DNA of 64,000 nucleotides from Pyrrhosoma nymphula (GCA_963573305.1 OY754332.1:146437977-146501976), one strand, 5' to 3'; positions 11,631-24,089 are shown, counted from the stretch's first letter. Translations and numbers: made by a program. Notes: a model not told the origin generated them from the sequence alone.

Positions 11631-12889
11631 TTAACACTAGAACCGCCGAGGGGTCATTTTGACCCCCACGACTGCTTCCCTTCGCTTGCCACTCTTGGGA
11701 GTTTTTTTATAGATAGGGCATATGCCATCATATGTATGCGACTTTTTATCTTTTTTTAAAAAGATAAATCGAATGCCTCTTGCCAAGAAAAAGTTATATT
11801 TTTTCCGAGATACAGCACCACCACCCCTCGCACCGCAAAAGGTTCAAAATGTTCTCTAAGCTTTTTTTTATCTTTTTTCCTCATTTACAGGCTGTAGCGT
11901 CGGTCTGATTGTTGCAGAATACTAAGAATCACTTCCCCTCTCCCATTTACCTCTCCCAACAAATTCTAGCGGCGATAAGTGTCATCAGCCGGACAGACGC
12001 CAGCACATCTAGACCGACCGCACGCTGTCGAATCATGTCTCCCTTCCACACCTCGCCCTTCCCCTCCCGTATAATTGCACTATCAGCCGCAGTCACAAGA
12101 CAAATTTGGGAATTGACGTCATTGATCAAATGGTATTCTTTGGCAGTACTCGGTCAAATCTCTAGCGTAAAGATGATCTGTCGCACTTAGTGCAATATTT
12201 TTGATTAGGCCTCGATAAATACGTATGCCCTGTATAGCTCTCACAAAACTTCCTCGCGCTGCGCAGTGGACAAATTTGGGACATAGGCCGCGGAACTTTC
12301 AAAACCCTGCGAAACGGGAGGGGAAGTGTGGAGGGTAAGTCAGGAAACCTTTCTAATTGCTACCACCATATGCGTCTGGAGAAGTGGGATGTCTGGAGAA
12401 GTGGGAGTGGCGTCCACTACCCGCCGTCCCGTTTCCACTCATCCCTCATCGACACCTCAAGATAGGGTCTCAACTAAAATCACAGCGATGGGTGATTTTA
12501 ACCACTTGACTATAAACATTGCGTGTGTGTGCCTCTTGCTTTCTCCGCCAAGTAGTTTGGTTCCCCCGTCTCTCCCACTCGTTTCCTCCCTCTCTTCCCC
12601 TCCTAACCCCTACACTTCTACCTCCCCTCCTTTCCGCGCAGGTCTGCGCCAGAACCTTCCGCGGTACTTGACAAGCACATTCCGAATGAGGACACATGTG
12701 AGTCAAGTGACGGAGAGGACGAGGAAGAGGGGGGAAGAGAAGAGTGGCGGTCGCAAATAATGAAAGATTTGAAGGTTCAAGAGCAACAAAACTGCAGATA
12801 AATGTTTGCCGAATTGCCAAAAATACGTTTTCCGTTTCACGCTGTGGCAACATGTTAAAAACACCCTTCAACTAGATCTAGGTTACTTG

Positions 12890-12930
12890 CTTGCAGGGTA
12901 TTTTGTATATGCAGATGCAGATGAGGAAGG
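12890..12930 (+). repeat. SINE-tail-like sequence, copy 1
   Basis: cttgcagggtattttgtata followed by gcagatgcagatg resembles 14389-14425 (cttgcagggtattttttaga then tgtagg). This word followed by a short gatgta repeat looks like the 3' end of an unidentified SINE family. Confidence 0.35.
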
Positions 12931-13628
12931 GCACGCGGAGTGTTTCTTACACCCCAAGCTTCTATTTTAACTCAATGTAACTGGGCCATTGCCTCTAGAA
13001 TGCGGCAAGTATTCATGCCATCAAATTGCTTGCATTTTAACCTTCTCGCGGGTTAAATAGCGACCTCGCGACAACACTTTTCAAGGCAGCAGTCAGAATT
13101 AATGTGGGGAGGGGAGAGAACAAAGTAGATGAGCACAGAACCTTGCGCCGTGATTCATGGTTGATTTTTTAGAATTTAAAAATTAATATTACTTGTGGCA
13201 ATTGAGATTCGATTGTTCTATTATATCTAGTTCGGCTTCTTTATGTGTCTAATTTCAACCTATCCCTAAAAAGAAACTCACTCAATAATTGAGAAAATAT
13301 TTTTGAATTGAAAGTTTCATTTGTAGAGACAACGTTACATGTCTGTGGTGGGGTTAAAAAATCACCGAAAACGGTAACTTAGTTTATTCACGACCCCCCC
13401 ACTGAAAAATTACACCTGGTACGTAGGAGTTTACGGAAATAGATAACTTGAGTAAGAATATTTTCACGAATCTAATTCCAAATTGAAAGCGTTTACGTCT
13501 TGAGGAGTTCAATGCTACCACGCTATATGAGTAAAAGATTAATCTTCCAAAACGCATACCTATCACTTCTCATGAATTTCTACTTCCTTACTCCCTTTCA
13601 GTACCTCTGTGGTTGATTTCAGAGTAAT

Positions 13629-14120
13629 GGGCCATTCAAGTATTACGTAAGACGATTTGGAGGGTGGGGTTCATCTTATATTGTCTTTTCTAGGGGGGGA
13701 CAGGGGGTCGGGAACCAATTTACGTAAGATTTTTGTCCGTCTTGAAACGTTGTATCATTCCCGAATAAAATTTAGCAGTGACATGGACGTCCGCTCGATA
13801 ATAGTGTATTTTCCGTAACCTCACCGCTACACCAATGCTCCTATTCATTCGCCTGACTGGCTAAGTACATTGCCTCCATGCTCTATGTATGTAGTACTCC
13901 AACACTGCGTAATTATACGATATCCAGTGCTCAAAGCAGTACGATGGCTTCTATGGAAAGATGAAACTGCAGAAAGCGAGCATTTAACGAAGAGTGTATA
14001 CAAATATCTAACATCTTACGTAAGACTGAGAGGGAGGGGGGGTGGGAAATCTTACATTGCCTTACATAGGGGAAGGAGGGGAAGTCAAAAATGGTATAAA
14101 TCGTCTTAAGTAATACTAAG
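13629..14120. mobile_element. MITE nested in the piggyBac-like element
   Basis: The left terminus ttcaagtattacgtaagacg (13634-13653) and the right terminus, inverted, cttagtattacttaagacga (about 14101-14120) form terminal repeats of about 24 bp with a few mismatches. Inside, both ends carry G-rich runs (gggtggggttc, gggaggggggg). No coding sequence. Confidence 0.55.
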
Positions 14121-14121
14121 T

Positions 14122-14171
14122 CAGAGTTATGCTGAAAACAGCACGCCGTGCATGTTTTCAGCATAACTCTG
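14122..14171. repeat. Perfect 19-bp palindrome
   Basis: CAGAGTTATGCTGAAAACA (14122-14140) and its exact reverse complement (14153-14171) flank a 12-base loop. It lies directly beside the MITE's right end. Confidence 0.8.
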
Positions 14172-14388
14172 AAATGTCTCTGTCCATTTGTGTAGTTGCA
14201 AAATACATGTATACTAACGGTCCCTCTCCATTGGTAGCATATCTGTGGTGTAGTGCATGCTTGTGAGGCTTCGCTTCGTGACAAGCATTAGCGATTCATG
14301 CTAATGCATAATTAGTCGTAGTTACACTAACTTTAGGGTATAGTGTAATGCATGTCGGTGACTACTCACCCCCTGCCACATACCCTTC

Positions 14389-14425
14389 AGGTGGCTTGCA
14401 GGGTATTTTTTAGATGTAGGTAAAG
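14389..14425 (+). repeat. SINE-tail-like sequence, copy 2
   Basis: ggtggcttgcagggtatttt followed by ttagatgtagg; it shares its core with 12890-12930. Confidence 0.35.
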
Positions 14426-14677
14426 GCACGTGGTCTGTCCCTATGCTTGCAATTGATTTTTTTATTGTTTGAACGATGACAATATATGTTTTATAAAATA
14501 AATAAATAGCAAAAATACAAGCATATTAGATTTATTATTTAAAAAAACTGTTGACACCACCAACTTTTTTTTCACAATTATGGCCATTAGTTTTTTTTAT
14601 TAAAAAAGAACAGGTGTCCAAATGAGCTCTTGGCGGTCGGAGAGAGAGAGGGGAAACTTCGGCGGTTCTAGTGTTAA

Positions 14678-17163
14678 TGCATTTCCTCCTCCGAAACTTT
14701 CTTTCGCCAGCTCAAAAACATTTGGATCCGTTATGACTTGGAAGGGGAAGGGATTTGTTGGTGCCCTACGATACCAAGGGTATGATATTGGAAAGATAGG
14801 GTAACATCTTTTCGTGAAAAACATTCCTATAGCCCTGAAGGACACTTCCGTCAACAATGCAATGACCCAATCGAGATAAAAATTATAATAATCTTTGAAG
14901 GCCAGCAGCCATTCCTTATCATATACTTAGAAGGCGACGTCCTTATTCCGCCGATCTTCCGCGACCTTCTACACCATGTCTCATCGTTCGCCGGGAGAGC
15001 GTTACGTAATTTATCAATCAATTCGAACAATGAGATGAAGCTATTTTTACATAACTTTACGGCAGAGACTTAGTGAATTCGGCAGTTTAGGGAAGGGAAC
15101 CCGAAGAGAATATTAGGAAAATATAACAACACTTTATTCTATTATATTCTAGCGTATTTGATATGGCAAATCGTCATCCCGTCAATTTCCTCAAAATTCT
15201 CTCGGTACATTGAACCTCCGGCCGACTTCGATTAAGATACCGACTTCGTGATTAAGAGAGTTTGAGAGAGATATCACCGCCAATTAAATTCAATGCATTT
15301 GGCCTCATGATAAACAAAATCATTTATAACAATTTTGGTGCCAAAATATCAACCATTTATAGCACTACTTTTCAAGATATGTATTTGCCAAAATAAATAA
15401 GCCATTATCTAAAGGGGTAAAATACGGCTATACACTCCGGAGAGATATTAAATCAAATAAGAAACTTCATTAAACAGAAACTTGGTTCTTTCGACTGAAT
15501 AATTTATTTCGTTACGGGTTTCTACTTGTACTGTTCCTTATTCATCCAAAGTACAATGCTCGTTCGGAGAATCAATGACGTCAATGAAATGATGAGGAAA
15601 ATCAAACGATGATAAAGGATGAGTGAAAATCAATGAAGAAAGTCATTTGATTTTCCTCGTTGATTTTTCAATACGGACATTTTACCAGAGGATAACGCGT
15701 TAACGTCTAAACTTGTTGTGTAATAAAATATTCAGTGAACAGAACCAATTTTTTATTTATTTTTGTTCATAATTCTGTTCCATCACATCTCACCCGAAAT
15801 AGTTGAGTACAGATGAGAAAGTTCTGACGCACAGATAAATTCGTATGATTTCAAAATTCCTTCTAAAAGTTAATGTATTACTCGCCATAATACATTTTAC
15901 TAAATCAGCATAAAATTCTTCGGTAGCTGAGCCATTCTCAGCGTTAGGCGTGAAACAAATAAAACTTTAATATGTTAAATCCTCAAATTATATTTAGTAA
16001 ATTACTGAAACTTTCAGTGATCGAACATTGTTTTTGCGTCTTTAATATTGCTGTATTTACTTATTGCTTCTTACTACAGCTTAAATTTTAGAAAAAACTT
16101 CAAATATGGTCTATAGCATGAAAATAATCTCGCTCAATTTCTCACTCGCGTAAAATTAGATTGCTCTTGTTATGGCAAAGAATTACTGCGGCATTTTCAT
16201 AGAAATGCTAATATCGTTTGTCATACGATCCCTTGTACCATTAATGTAATTGGTTACGTGAAATATATTTTCATTTTAATAGCTTATTTCCACAAATCAA
16301 GTACTAGGTACATACAAATAATTCGACTTAAATTTCATCCATAAAGACTATGATTTCACAGGATGTTTAGCTGGTTCAGGTTCATCGGCTCCTGTGTGGA
16401 TAAGCTTTGTGATTTTTTGCTCTCTATTAACAGCGTACCAACAGTAACATGAAGGATGGTGCTCCCCCATGCCACACGACGTACGCTTTAAAGTCGAAAT
16501 AATAAAAAAGTAATCTTTGCACTTGCACTTATCTTAGCCTCACATATTGAAGCCGTGATATTAGTACCCCCCACAGATATCACGCATACGTCACAATGCT
16601 TTCGCACAGTACCGTTAACAGCCATTGCAAAACACAGTCGTGCTACTTTTAGTTTTATATTTCAAAAACTCCTACCCTTTCCACCCAATTGGACAAAGCA
16701 TTCCTTATATAAGAGCGCCAATGCATTCATTTAGGGCAGACTCGGCCACCGCATGATATCCCCAGGACATCAGTTTGGAATCATTCGGATATCCAGCGTC
16801 CCTCTAGGACTTCCGCAGGATATTCACTGCACATTGATTGTCGTACTTTTGACATTCTCATGAATTCAAGTGAATGACATCCAATAGAGATAGTATTCTT
16901 ACCTTCGCGAGAGAAAGTATACATAAGATGACAATAAAATGTTCGTACTCTAAATTGAAACGAACTTCAGATTACGCCGGACATCAAGCGAAGAATAGCT
17001 CGAGCCAATAGAGCATTCATGATTTAAAAAAAAACAACCTTTGTGTTCAAAACATATATAGAATTACCAGCAAGGAAGCAATTCGTGAAAACATTCGTGG
17101 TGCGTAGTCCGGCATGGCTCAGGGAATCTGACCATTGAAAAGCCGGAACACTATTGAACAGAA
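14678..17163. other. No recognisable gene
   Basis: AT-rich. A TATA-like ccttatataagagcgcc lies at about 16702-16718 but no convincing reading frame follows. An imperfect inverted repeat around 15600-15665 (gaggaaaatcaaacgatga / tcatttgattttcctc) is the only other structure noticed. Confidence 0.55.
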
Positions 17164-17460
17164 GCTTACGAAACACTATGCTGGAGGCGGATGCTGAAGT
17201 TCAAATGGATCGGTAGGATCAGGAACGAGGAAATGAACAGAAGAATTGAAGAGGAGAAAAGCATTTGGAGAACCATTAGGAAGACAAGGCCCGGATGAAT
17301 AGGCCACTCTGTGCAGAGACAAGGAATGGGCAAAGAACACAATGGAAGGTAATGTCCCACGAGGAATATCGAGGGACAGCTAAAACGGGATGTGAAACAG
17401 AACAGGTTCAGGGGGCGAGCAGCAGGGAACAGGGTAAAATGGAGGGTGTCACCCAAATTT
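17164..17460 (+). pseudogene. RTE-like LINE, C-terminal end of the reverse transcriptase ORF
   Basis: The translated + strand reads LCWRRMLKFKWIGRIRNEE, then RRIEEEKSIWRTIRK and WRVSPK. This is the usual C-terminal end of endonuclease-reverse transcriptase proteins (WRRMLKISWTD-type motif followed by RGRGRKRI-type). Stops interrupt it (for example after TRPG). Everything upstream is missing. Confidence 0.75.
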
Positions 17461-19235
17461 AGGATGAAATGATCATTTATGATTACATTTGACTGTTATT
17501 CCCATTCTATTATCTAAATAATGTGCCCCGTCTCATCTAAAATCATGTACCTAGTCACTGCCTCTTAGCTGCTATATTTCAATTATTTTTATGATTCTTA
17601 ATTGAACTAATTATGCATCAAAGAAATGTTACGTGAAAGCACCAATTGAATATGATTAAATGGTATATGCCGTTCCCCGATTTGATTTCAATGCCGGATT
17701 TACATGTTTCCCATTATTTTGAGGAATCACTTTCTATGCAAATGAGATAGATTTCTCCTCAGGGAAACCATAATTGTCGCTTGGGAAGCAAAATAGAATA
17801 AAACTTTTTCTTTTTTTAAGTGAATTTCACAGAAGTTTCTGAGCTTCTTGGTTAAGACAAAATACAAATGAAATTTTAGAGTTAAGTTTACCAGGCAGCA
17901 CAAGTGGAGGAGAGAGACCCTTTTCGCAAAACATGTACTTAACAGTGGATCTACTGGCTATACTTAAGGAACAATAGTGAGGAAGAATGGGCATTAAACT
18001 GAGAGTAACTTTTAGATTTCATCGCCAATCGACAGAGCGCACCAAGAGTGACAATTCTGACTGTTTACTGAAATGGCTCTCACTTAATTTGCATATGGAA
18101 CCTCAGCCCTTCAACAGTGGCAGCTTCTTTATACCGTAACCCTTGTGTGCGAGGAGTGTTTGCCTCTAAGGGCGCAGGTGCGGGAAGCGGTACATGATAC
18201 TTATTTCCAGAAAAGGATTTATTATGTATTTAATTGAATATGCTCTCCACATTCACTTTCCTCGCTCTTTTATGACTAAATTGATACAAAAGAGTACGCA
18301 AATGCCTTGATTTTTTAATATACTACCTAATGTGAAAATAAGTCAATGGGGTGATAAAACTCGTCCGAGGAACACGCGACCTTCCCTAATTGACTTGCAA
18401 TGGAGGACACTATTCCTGGATAATAATGAGGAAATGTGAGCATTCGAAAATTCCTTCGGTAAGTCAAGTTGAACTTGGAGAGGGATTAGAATAGGGACTA
18501 AGGTGACGGTCAAGCATACAGAAACCTCGCGCCGCAGTCGCCCGAGAAAACTTAAGAGGCGCGTTTCCCACAGCTAAAGGATGAGCAAGTGTGTCATTCA
18601 GTGTAGGTAATATTGGAGACACATGCTTAGAAGTAATTATTTGGAAATTTTTGGAACGGTATGAGAATTAAATCTTCCTCAATTCGCATTTTAGCCCATG
18701 TTTGCGCCACCATCCACATAAAACCTTCGAAGCAAGACTTGACTTCTGTTGGTTAAAAACGCGATCCTAACCCCACGTCATGAGTGAAATCCTAGCCTAA
18801 CCTCATTTTTACGGACAGTGAGTCCTCGTATTTTTATCTGCGTTACAACAATTTAAGAATCGATTTTTAAAACTTCTACGGGAGCGCTTTGAAGTCAGCT
18901 AAGGATGAATTTGTTTAGGAGAAAAAGAAAAAATACATGGGTAACTTTGAACAACTTTAATTCTGCCTAGAAGATTACATAGTTGTAGTAAATAAATAAA
19001 TAATAATATACGGATAAATAGTTAGACAACAACATAAACGTCTTCAGAATACTTTCACTCCCTCCCCATCACTGCACAGACAGCCTTTGTGGCCTAAAAA
19101 CTCTTTTCACTCGCACACATCAAGGCGTCGATCGGATGCGGAGGCTTCCACGTTCCTCACGACTGGCAGGCCGCACCCAAAGTGTGGTCTGTGGGGAGGG
19201 TTCGGGGGGCGCACGGGGACGCGGGCCGCAGTCGC
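17461..19235. other. No recognisable gene
   Basis: AT-rich, possibly including the 3' side of the 63-codon minus-strand gene. An AATAAA on the minus strand occurs near 18218. Nothing else is recognisable. Confidence 0.5.
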
Positions 19236-19427
19236 TCACGTCGAACGGCCCCGCCGCGACGCTGAAGACGCCTTCCGCTCGGCCGCCTCCGAAGACTTGG
19301 CGCCGAAGTTGAGGAAGCGCCCGTACTTGACCATGCGGACGCTGTTCTCACTGCTCGAGGTGACCCAGTAGACCGCCTTGACGGCGTTCTTGCCGGCCAG
19401 GTACAGCGGTGACGATCCCACGAGCAT
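19236..19427 (-). CDS. Candidate small host protein of 63 aa, unknown function
   Basis: ATG is at 19427 and TGA ends at 19236. It is the first ATG downstream of a minus-strand TATA box at about 19533. Third codon positions are overwhelmingly G or C (CTG, GTC, AAG, TAC, TTC, GCC), unlike the AT-rich surroundings and unlike the two overlapping frames, which points to real coding selection. The product starts MLVGSSPLYLAGKNAVKAVY, followed by WVTSSSENSVRMVKYGRF and a basic, serine-rich tail ending RRGRST. Residues 6-22 could form one amphipathic or weakly hydrophobic helix; there is no clear signal peptide. I do not recognise the family. It could also be one exon of a longer gene. Confidence 0.5.
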   Translation of the reverse strand: MLVGSSPLYLAGKNAVKAVYWVTSSSENSVRMVKYGRFLNFGAKSSEAAERKASSASRRGRST

Positions 19428-19526
19428 GTTGCCGATCGAGGATAGCACTCTGAGATGCGGAGCGAGAAGATTCTGTCTGGCCTGCTCTGGCTCCTCTGTT
19501 GAGTCTGCTTTTGGTCCACTCGCCGC

Positions 19527-19540
19527 CCGTCTATATAAGA
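19527..19540. promoter_or_regulatory. TATA box, readable on both strands
   Basis: The + strand has TATATAAG and the minus strand CTTATATAGA. On the minus strand it lies about 105 bases upstream of ATG 19427, which suits a TATA promoter with a short 5'UTR. On the + strand no convincing gene follows. The surrounding 19100-19620 is markedly GC- and CpG-rich. Confidence 0.45.
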
Positions 19541-19559
19541 GCGATTCGTGAGGGGGAGT

Positions 19560-20794
19560 GGGATTCTAGGGTGGGAGGTCGCCGCTCCTCCGGCGCCTCA
19601 TCACACGGGATCTCCGTCAATGTCGCGGAATGTTAGATATCGCGATTTGTTTACGCTTCAGCCTTTTTCGTATTATCCACACATGAAAGAAGGGAAGATA
19701 TTTACATCGCTCCCGTTTAGACACTGCCCTGGGCATAGTCCCCTCAATTCACAAAAAAGAATCAGCAAAAGAAAATTGAAAGACGCGAGACGTAAACATG
19801 AATACAAGGACCTAAAGAGAAGTTTCCGCCGGAAAAATGCCTCCGTACTTTGAGGGCAAAACAGGACAATATCGTCAATAAATTCTGTAGTCAGCCCTTG
19901 AACCATTACGACAGAGGAGAGTATCAATTCGCAGCGAAGTTTATTCCGATTCAAGTGCAACCCAGTGAGCAACTAAAAACAATTAGTTGCAATAAAAACC
20001 CGGATCGTACGTGACACATTAACGTCGTGGATAACTTAAACCTGAACGAAAAAATCTACTTGTATGAAAGGCAAGCATCACTGACGCACTCAATGACTGA
20101 TCACAATTTCTCTGGAACCACAGAATGCATTACAATGACCTTTAGCACAATGTTTTCGCCTTTATAGCCCCTATTTGGTCACGAATAAATCTTCAATCAA
20201 TATTTCTGTAAAAATTATAACACTTACCAGACTTAAAAAAAAACATGAAATTGCGGGATTTGCCTAGAGAAAAGTACTGGGGCAAACAATATGATCAAGT
20301 ATATCACATTTATTATATTACTTACAGGGTTTTAGCGGTGTTATTGCAGTAAAAAATCTTTGCTATCAGCGGAAAAAGTACAGTAGAAATAATTGGTAGT
20401 TTCAGGCGTTACTTGGTGGAACTTATGTATCCATTTATACTGTAGAAATATTAATTTAAAAAAAATGAGAACCCAACAATTCACCTGATTGACTCAGTTG
20501 ACTGTACAGTCTTCTCCTCGCGATTTTTTTAGGATAACGTTAATAACCATATGTATTTATTAAAGCATTATTATGATCCCGAACACAAGAGTGAAAGGGG
20601 TAGGTGATGAGTGAAATGAGAGGAACGAAGTAGGGTTTTTTTGTTCCATCGTTATTCTTCTTCCATGTTAAATATTCTTCCATAAATCTTCTTCCATGGA
20701 TTAATGCGCTGGGGAGGAGCCTATAAAAATTCTCTAAAAAGAGCAACAAATGCACTTAAGGGTATTGTCCGAGTGACAGCTCGAAAAGGTCGTT
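19560..20794. other. No recognisable gene
   Basis: AT-rich sequence with only short frames without family resemblance. Confidence 0.5.
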
Positions 20795-21500
20795 TTGAAC
20801 CTTCCTTCCCCATATACAAGATGGTTCTCATCTTGTATATCATCTGATATTGCATCTTCCTTCCCCATTTTTAAGACACTAAGTCTATTACCCCTTAGAC
20901 ACCTCTATATATTCAAGGTTTTGAGATTATTCTTTAATTGCAGTGGCAATTTTCCAAAAACATTTCAAAAACATTTCCAAAAATATTTCAAACACTCCTA
21001 TGCACTTAAAAATAATTCTTGTTATGTTTTTCCGAAGACCTATCTAACTTTGTATAAACGTTCTTTCATTTATATAGGGCCAAAGGCATTTAATATGTTA
21101 CCTAAAAATGTTAAAACTGCTAAGAGATTAATTGGATTCTTAAGTTGTCTAAAACCATGGCTATTGAATGTAGAAAATGTAAATTGTTTCTTTTTTCCTT
21201 AAATAAGCTCTTGATTGTACTCCAAGTGTACCATTACGTCTGTATTATGCTATGTGGTAAATCTTTAGTTATCTATGTGTATGTATGGTGCAATGTGCAA
21301 GATATCATTGTTAATGTGTGATATGTTGAATGTCATTATAGGTCAGCTGGGTCAGCAGTATTGCATTATTTCATTTTGATGGTGTCCCCACCCTCAGGCC
21401 GATTGCTTTGGGGGACACCTAGCTCCAAATTGTTTTTCATTGTATGTGTATAAGTATATGTAATTTTTTTACGGAGCAATAAATTTCAAAAGTTTAAAAC
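20795..21500 (+). pseudogene. LINE (CR1/Jockey-like), C-terminal end and 3'UTR
   Basis: A 135-codon open stretch to 21202 has the look of a reverse transcriptase ORF C-terminus: SYALKNNSCYVFPKTYLTLY, then KRSFIYIGPKAFNMLPKNVK and FLSCLKPWLL. These are the last motifs of CR1/Jockey-type ORF2 proteins. The 3'UTR contains ggtgtcc...ggacacct, a complementary pair (about 21380-21420), and ends near aataaatttcaaaag at 21478-21492. It is 5'-truncated. A small hairpin (atatacaagatg / catcttgtatat, 20813-20841) marks the truncated end. Confidence 0.75.
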
Positions 21501-21607
21501 ATGGCAATAGAAGAAAAATTATATGGGCGAGTGAAACTGCGGGTAGTAGCTAGTCATCCATGTAACCACATTCTTCTGCCATTCAAAACATATCTTAATT
21601 CTATAAA

Positions 21608-21665
21608 CCAGCGTTCTTCAACCTTTTTACACCTGCGGGCAATTAAAATTAGCAGAAATAATCCG
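21608..21665 (+). mobile_element. hAT terminal-repeat-like sequence
   Basis: cagcgttcttcaaccttttt resembles the CAGNGNTTCTCAACCTTTTT start of many hAT (Charlie-type) transposons. A hAT transposase C-terminal fragment on the same strand lies 2.5 kb downstream (24090-24332), but I could not find a matching right end. Confidence 0.35.
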
Positions 21666-22734
21666 CACACCGGCTGGCGTCTAAGACATAAATGATACTC
21701 ACTCGAGATAATATCTTATTCATTGAATCCGATGCCATAAATATATAATTTTTATTTAAAATGCCATCCGCTGTGGTTTATTTAAGCGTTGCTGCTGCGC
21801 GTCAACAGGAAATTTCCGTGGAATAATTATATAAACCAATGTGGACACATATGCGCTACGATGGGGTGCGTGCCCTACGAGTGCCCGCCGCCCCTCCCCC
21901 CCCCTACCTCCCGCGTCATCGCAGCGAGGGCTTCGATGCGTCACTATTGCGGGGTAATCCGGGTCAGTCAGCCACCGCGTGCACCCCGCGCCAATTGCGA
22001 CAGCGTCTCATCACTGCCCGCCGTCGTGTCACGGGAATGTTTTGGCGTGGAGCATCTTGAACTTCATTCCGTGCTCGTCCTTGCAATCCGCGAAGAATTA
22101 CGTATCATCTTTCCACTCTCGTCGCTTCGAGCCTTATCATGTTTCGAAGTCCAAGACTCGCAGTTGGAGCAAACCACAGAAGAGCCGGCCAAATATCGAA
22201 TTTTCAAATTTTTCCGCTGTTTTCGGCTGCTATGTGATCTTGTACGCAATGATCTCTCTTGGGTCCACTTGTATAAGGCTGTCGAGCGACGGCAACCATT
22301 CAAAGTGAGGGAAATGTGGTAGCCAGCGGCTATGGCAAAATTTCTTCGTTAAGTACCTACCTATCTGAAAAATGAATAAACGGAATAAAACCCTGAAATA
22401 TCAATAGGCATTTTAAAGTTTATTTTTCCGTTTCGCATATTAGGTAAATAACGGTATGTTCGCAGATGTATACATTATTAAACCATTAATATCAATTTCA
22501 AATGCTAATGGCACTTTAAATTTACATTTTAGACAAAAAAAAATTTAATTTTCAGCACTAACCCTTAGTCACGTAAAGCTTTCAGCACAGGTATCAACCA
22601 TGAACTTAGTACAGAGAGTAGTAGAAGAAAAATCTTGCTACTATCAGCTATTTGGCCGTTTCTGGCCAAAAGAAAAAGGAATTGGAAGAGAGAAGGGGCG
22701 AGAGTGAGTTGTAATGTAATGGAGGGTCTTAGTT
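21666..22734. other. No recognised gene; GC-rich patch
   Basis: 21850-22080 is GC-rich and stays open in several frames (longest + frame 21789-22322, 177 codons). The frame has no recognisable domain, and both strands are open in parallel, as expected from composition alone. Confidence 0.45.
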
Positions 22735-23160
22735 TCTCGTTCTGTTTTCTGTTGTATTCGTCAGTGGTGCGTGGGAAGAAGGCATTTATTTTCCAATCAA
22801 TTCGGCCTTTAATACCTCGTATTGTGTCGCTTCTATGTGTCCTAGAGATGAAGTACCCTTCACTCGCATGATCAGAAATGTTCAAGTAATCTTAGCCTAG
22901 CGTGTATTTTCTTCATTTCGCGGGTTATGCCTTTCTGTTTAGGATTCCAAATGCTCGCGGCATACTCTAGATGTGGCCTAACTAGAGCGAAGTAACATCT
23001 CTCTTCTACTTTTTCATCCAAGGACCTTCCTACTGTTCGCTAAATAAATCCTAGTATATTTAATGCAGCGCCGCTAATGTTTCGTATATGTTTTCCCCAC
23101 GCTACTTCTGAGGTTATAGCGATTTCAAGTATTTTACTTCATCTGAAACATTTATATCTA
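22735..23160 (-). pseudogene. LINE (CR1/RTE-X-like) reverse transcriptase C-terminal fragment
   Basis: Minus-strand frames give VAWGKHIRNISGAALNILGF, then RCYFALVRPHLEYAASIWNP near 23060-22930. After a frameshift come GYFISRTHRSDTIRG and INAFFPRTTDEYN near 22870-22760. These match the post-catalytic region of non-LTR reverse transcriptases (LVRPxLEYAxxxWxP and the terminal FFPRTxxxWN block). Stops and shifts make it a pseudogene. Confidence 0.8.
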
Positions 23161-24089
23161 TAAATAAGTAGCTCACAGACTTAGAAACGAGACGAATCGG
23201 AAGACCATGACTCTAAATCTTCAATCTTTGACAAGTTCTCATAGGAGATATATTTGCTTGTCATACATATATAGTTGAACTTTTTACCATTCAAAATTGA
23301 ATGTAAAGTAGATACTGATGACGTATTTCAATGCCGTATAATACCTTGGTTTTCAATTATGTATATACTCTCCCATGAAATTATTCCAGTTTCTCGGATA
23401 GACACGGCCGAGGAGATGTCTAATTTGAATTTAGAGGATCGATAGAGAAGGGGAATGACATTCTCGGCCAATTTTAAACAGTTCGTGATTTTTTACGGGT
23501 ACTTTCTGATTTGCCTCCACTATGCTCCGCCGCCTCCTCCCCCACCCCCTCCCTCCCCCTCTGCCCCAGACTCCTCCTCATTGACGGGCGCGGATGTGTT
23601 CACTGCACCCGCGTCTCGAGTACCGGCGGTCATTGACGCACAAGCAAACGCAACCACTGGCGTGGGTCGTGAACACTAGTCTCGATGAAGAGTGTTACTT
23701 TCATTAAAAACCCATGCACTCCCCGCGGGCACAGAAGATGGCATTTTGCTGACCGAGAAGCATGAACCGCCCTCTCATGGTGGCGGGAGAGAAAAGAAGC
23801 GGGGGAGACATGGCCATTAGCGAGGGTAAAGCAAGAACGGGGGTGCTTGGGAAGGATTTTGAGCCGAGTAGGTGCATTCGAGGCAAGCGTTGCAAAAGGA
23901 TGGCGGCTGAAATTTCACAAAAATCAAATGCGACCACCAGAAACGTAAGCCAGAGTAAATACTAGATTGTGCCGATTGTAACGGCGGAATCGAAATTTCG
24001 ATTATCATGTGGAATACCGTCTCCATCTTTTTCCAACGGAATTCACGCAGGTGTTTGTTACACAGTGGGAACATATTTTATTTTTAAGC
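23161..24089. other. No recognised gene; short polypyrimidine GC-rich patch
   Basis: 23525-23580 is a C-rich run (cctcctcccccacccc) giving polyproline in one frame; the rest is unremarkable. Confidence 0.45.

Larger units (their letters stand above)
11631..14677. mobile_element. piggyBac-like element bounded by TTAA
   Basis: The left end is TTAA + CACTAGAACCGCCGA (from 11631) and the right end is the inverse TCGGCGGTTCTAGTG + TTAA (to 14677). A TTAA target duplication with terminal repeats starting C-A/C-C is the piggyBac hallmark. Shortly inside the left end is ggggtcattttgaccccc, a palindrome often seen in such elements. Coding capacity is broken: near 12670-12780 an acidic stretch (EDTCESSDGEDEEEGG) could be the N-terminus of a decayed transposase. 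A MITE (13629-14120) and a palindrome (14122-14171) are nested inside. Confidence 0.75.

Noticed and set aside
19087..19519. Overlapping frames on + and minus around the 63-aa candidate
   Set aside because: Their codons put the G/C bias in first or second position; arginine- and serine-rich products typical of wrong-frame reading of GC-rich coding sequence.
21789..22322. 177-codon + frame as a gene
   Set aside because: No recognisable domain, both strands open across the GC-rich patch, and no consistent third-position bias.
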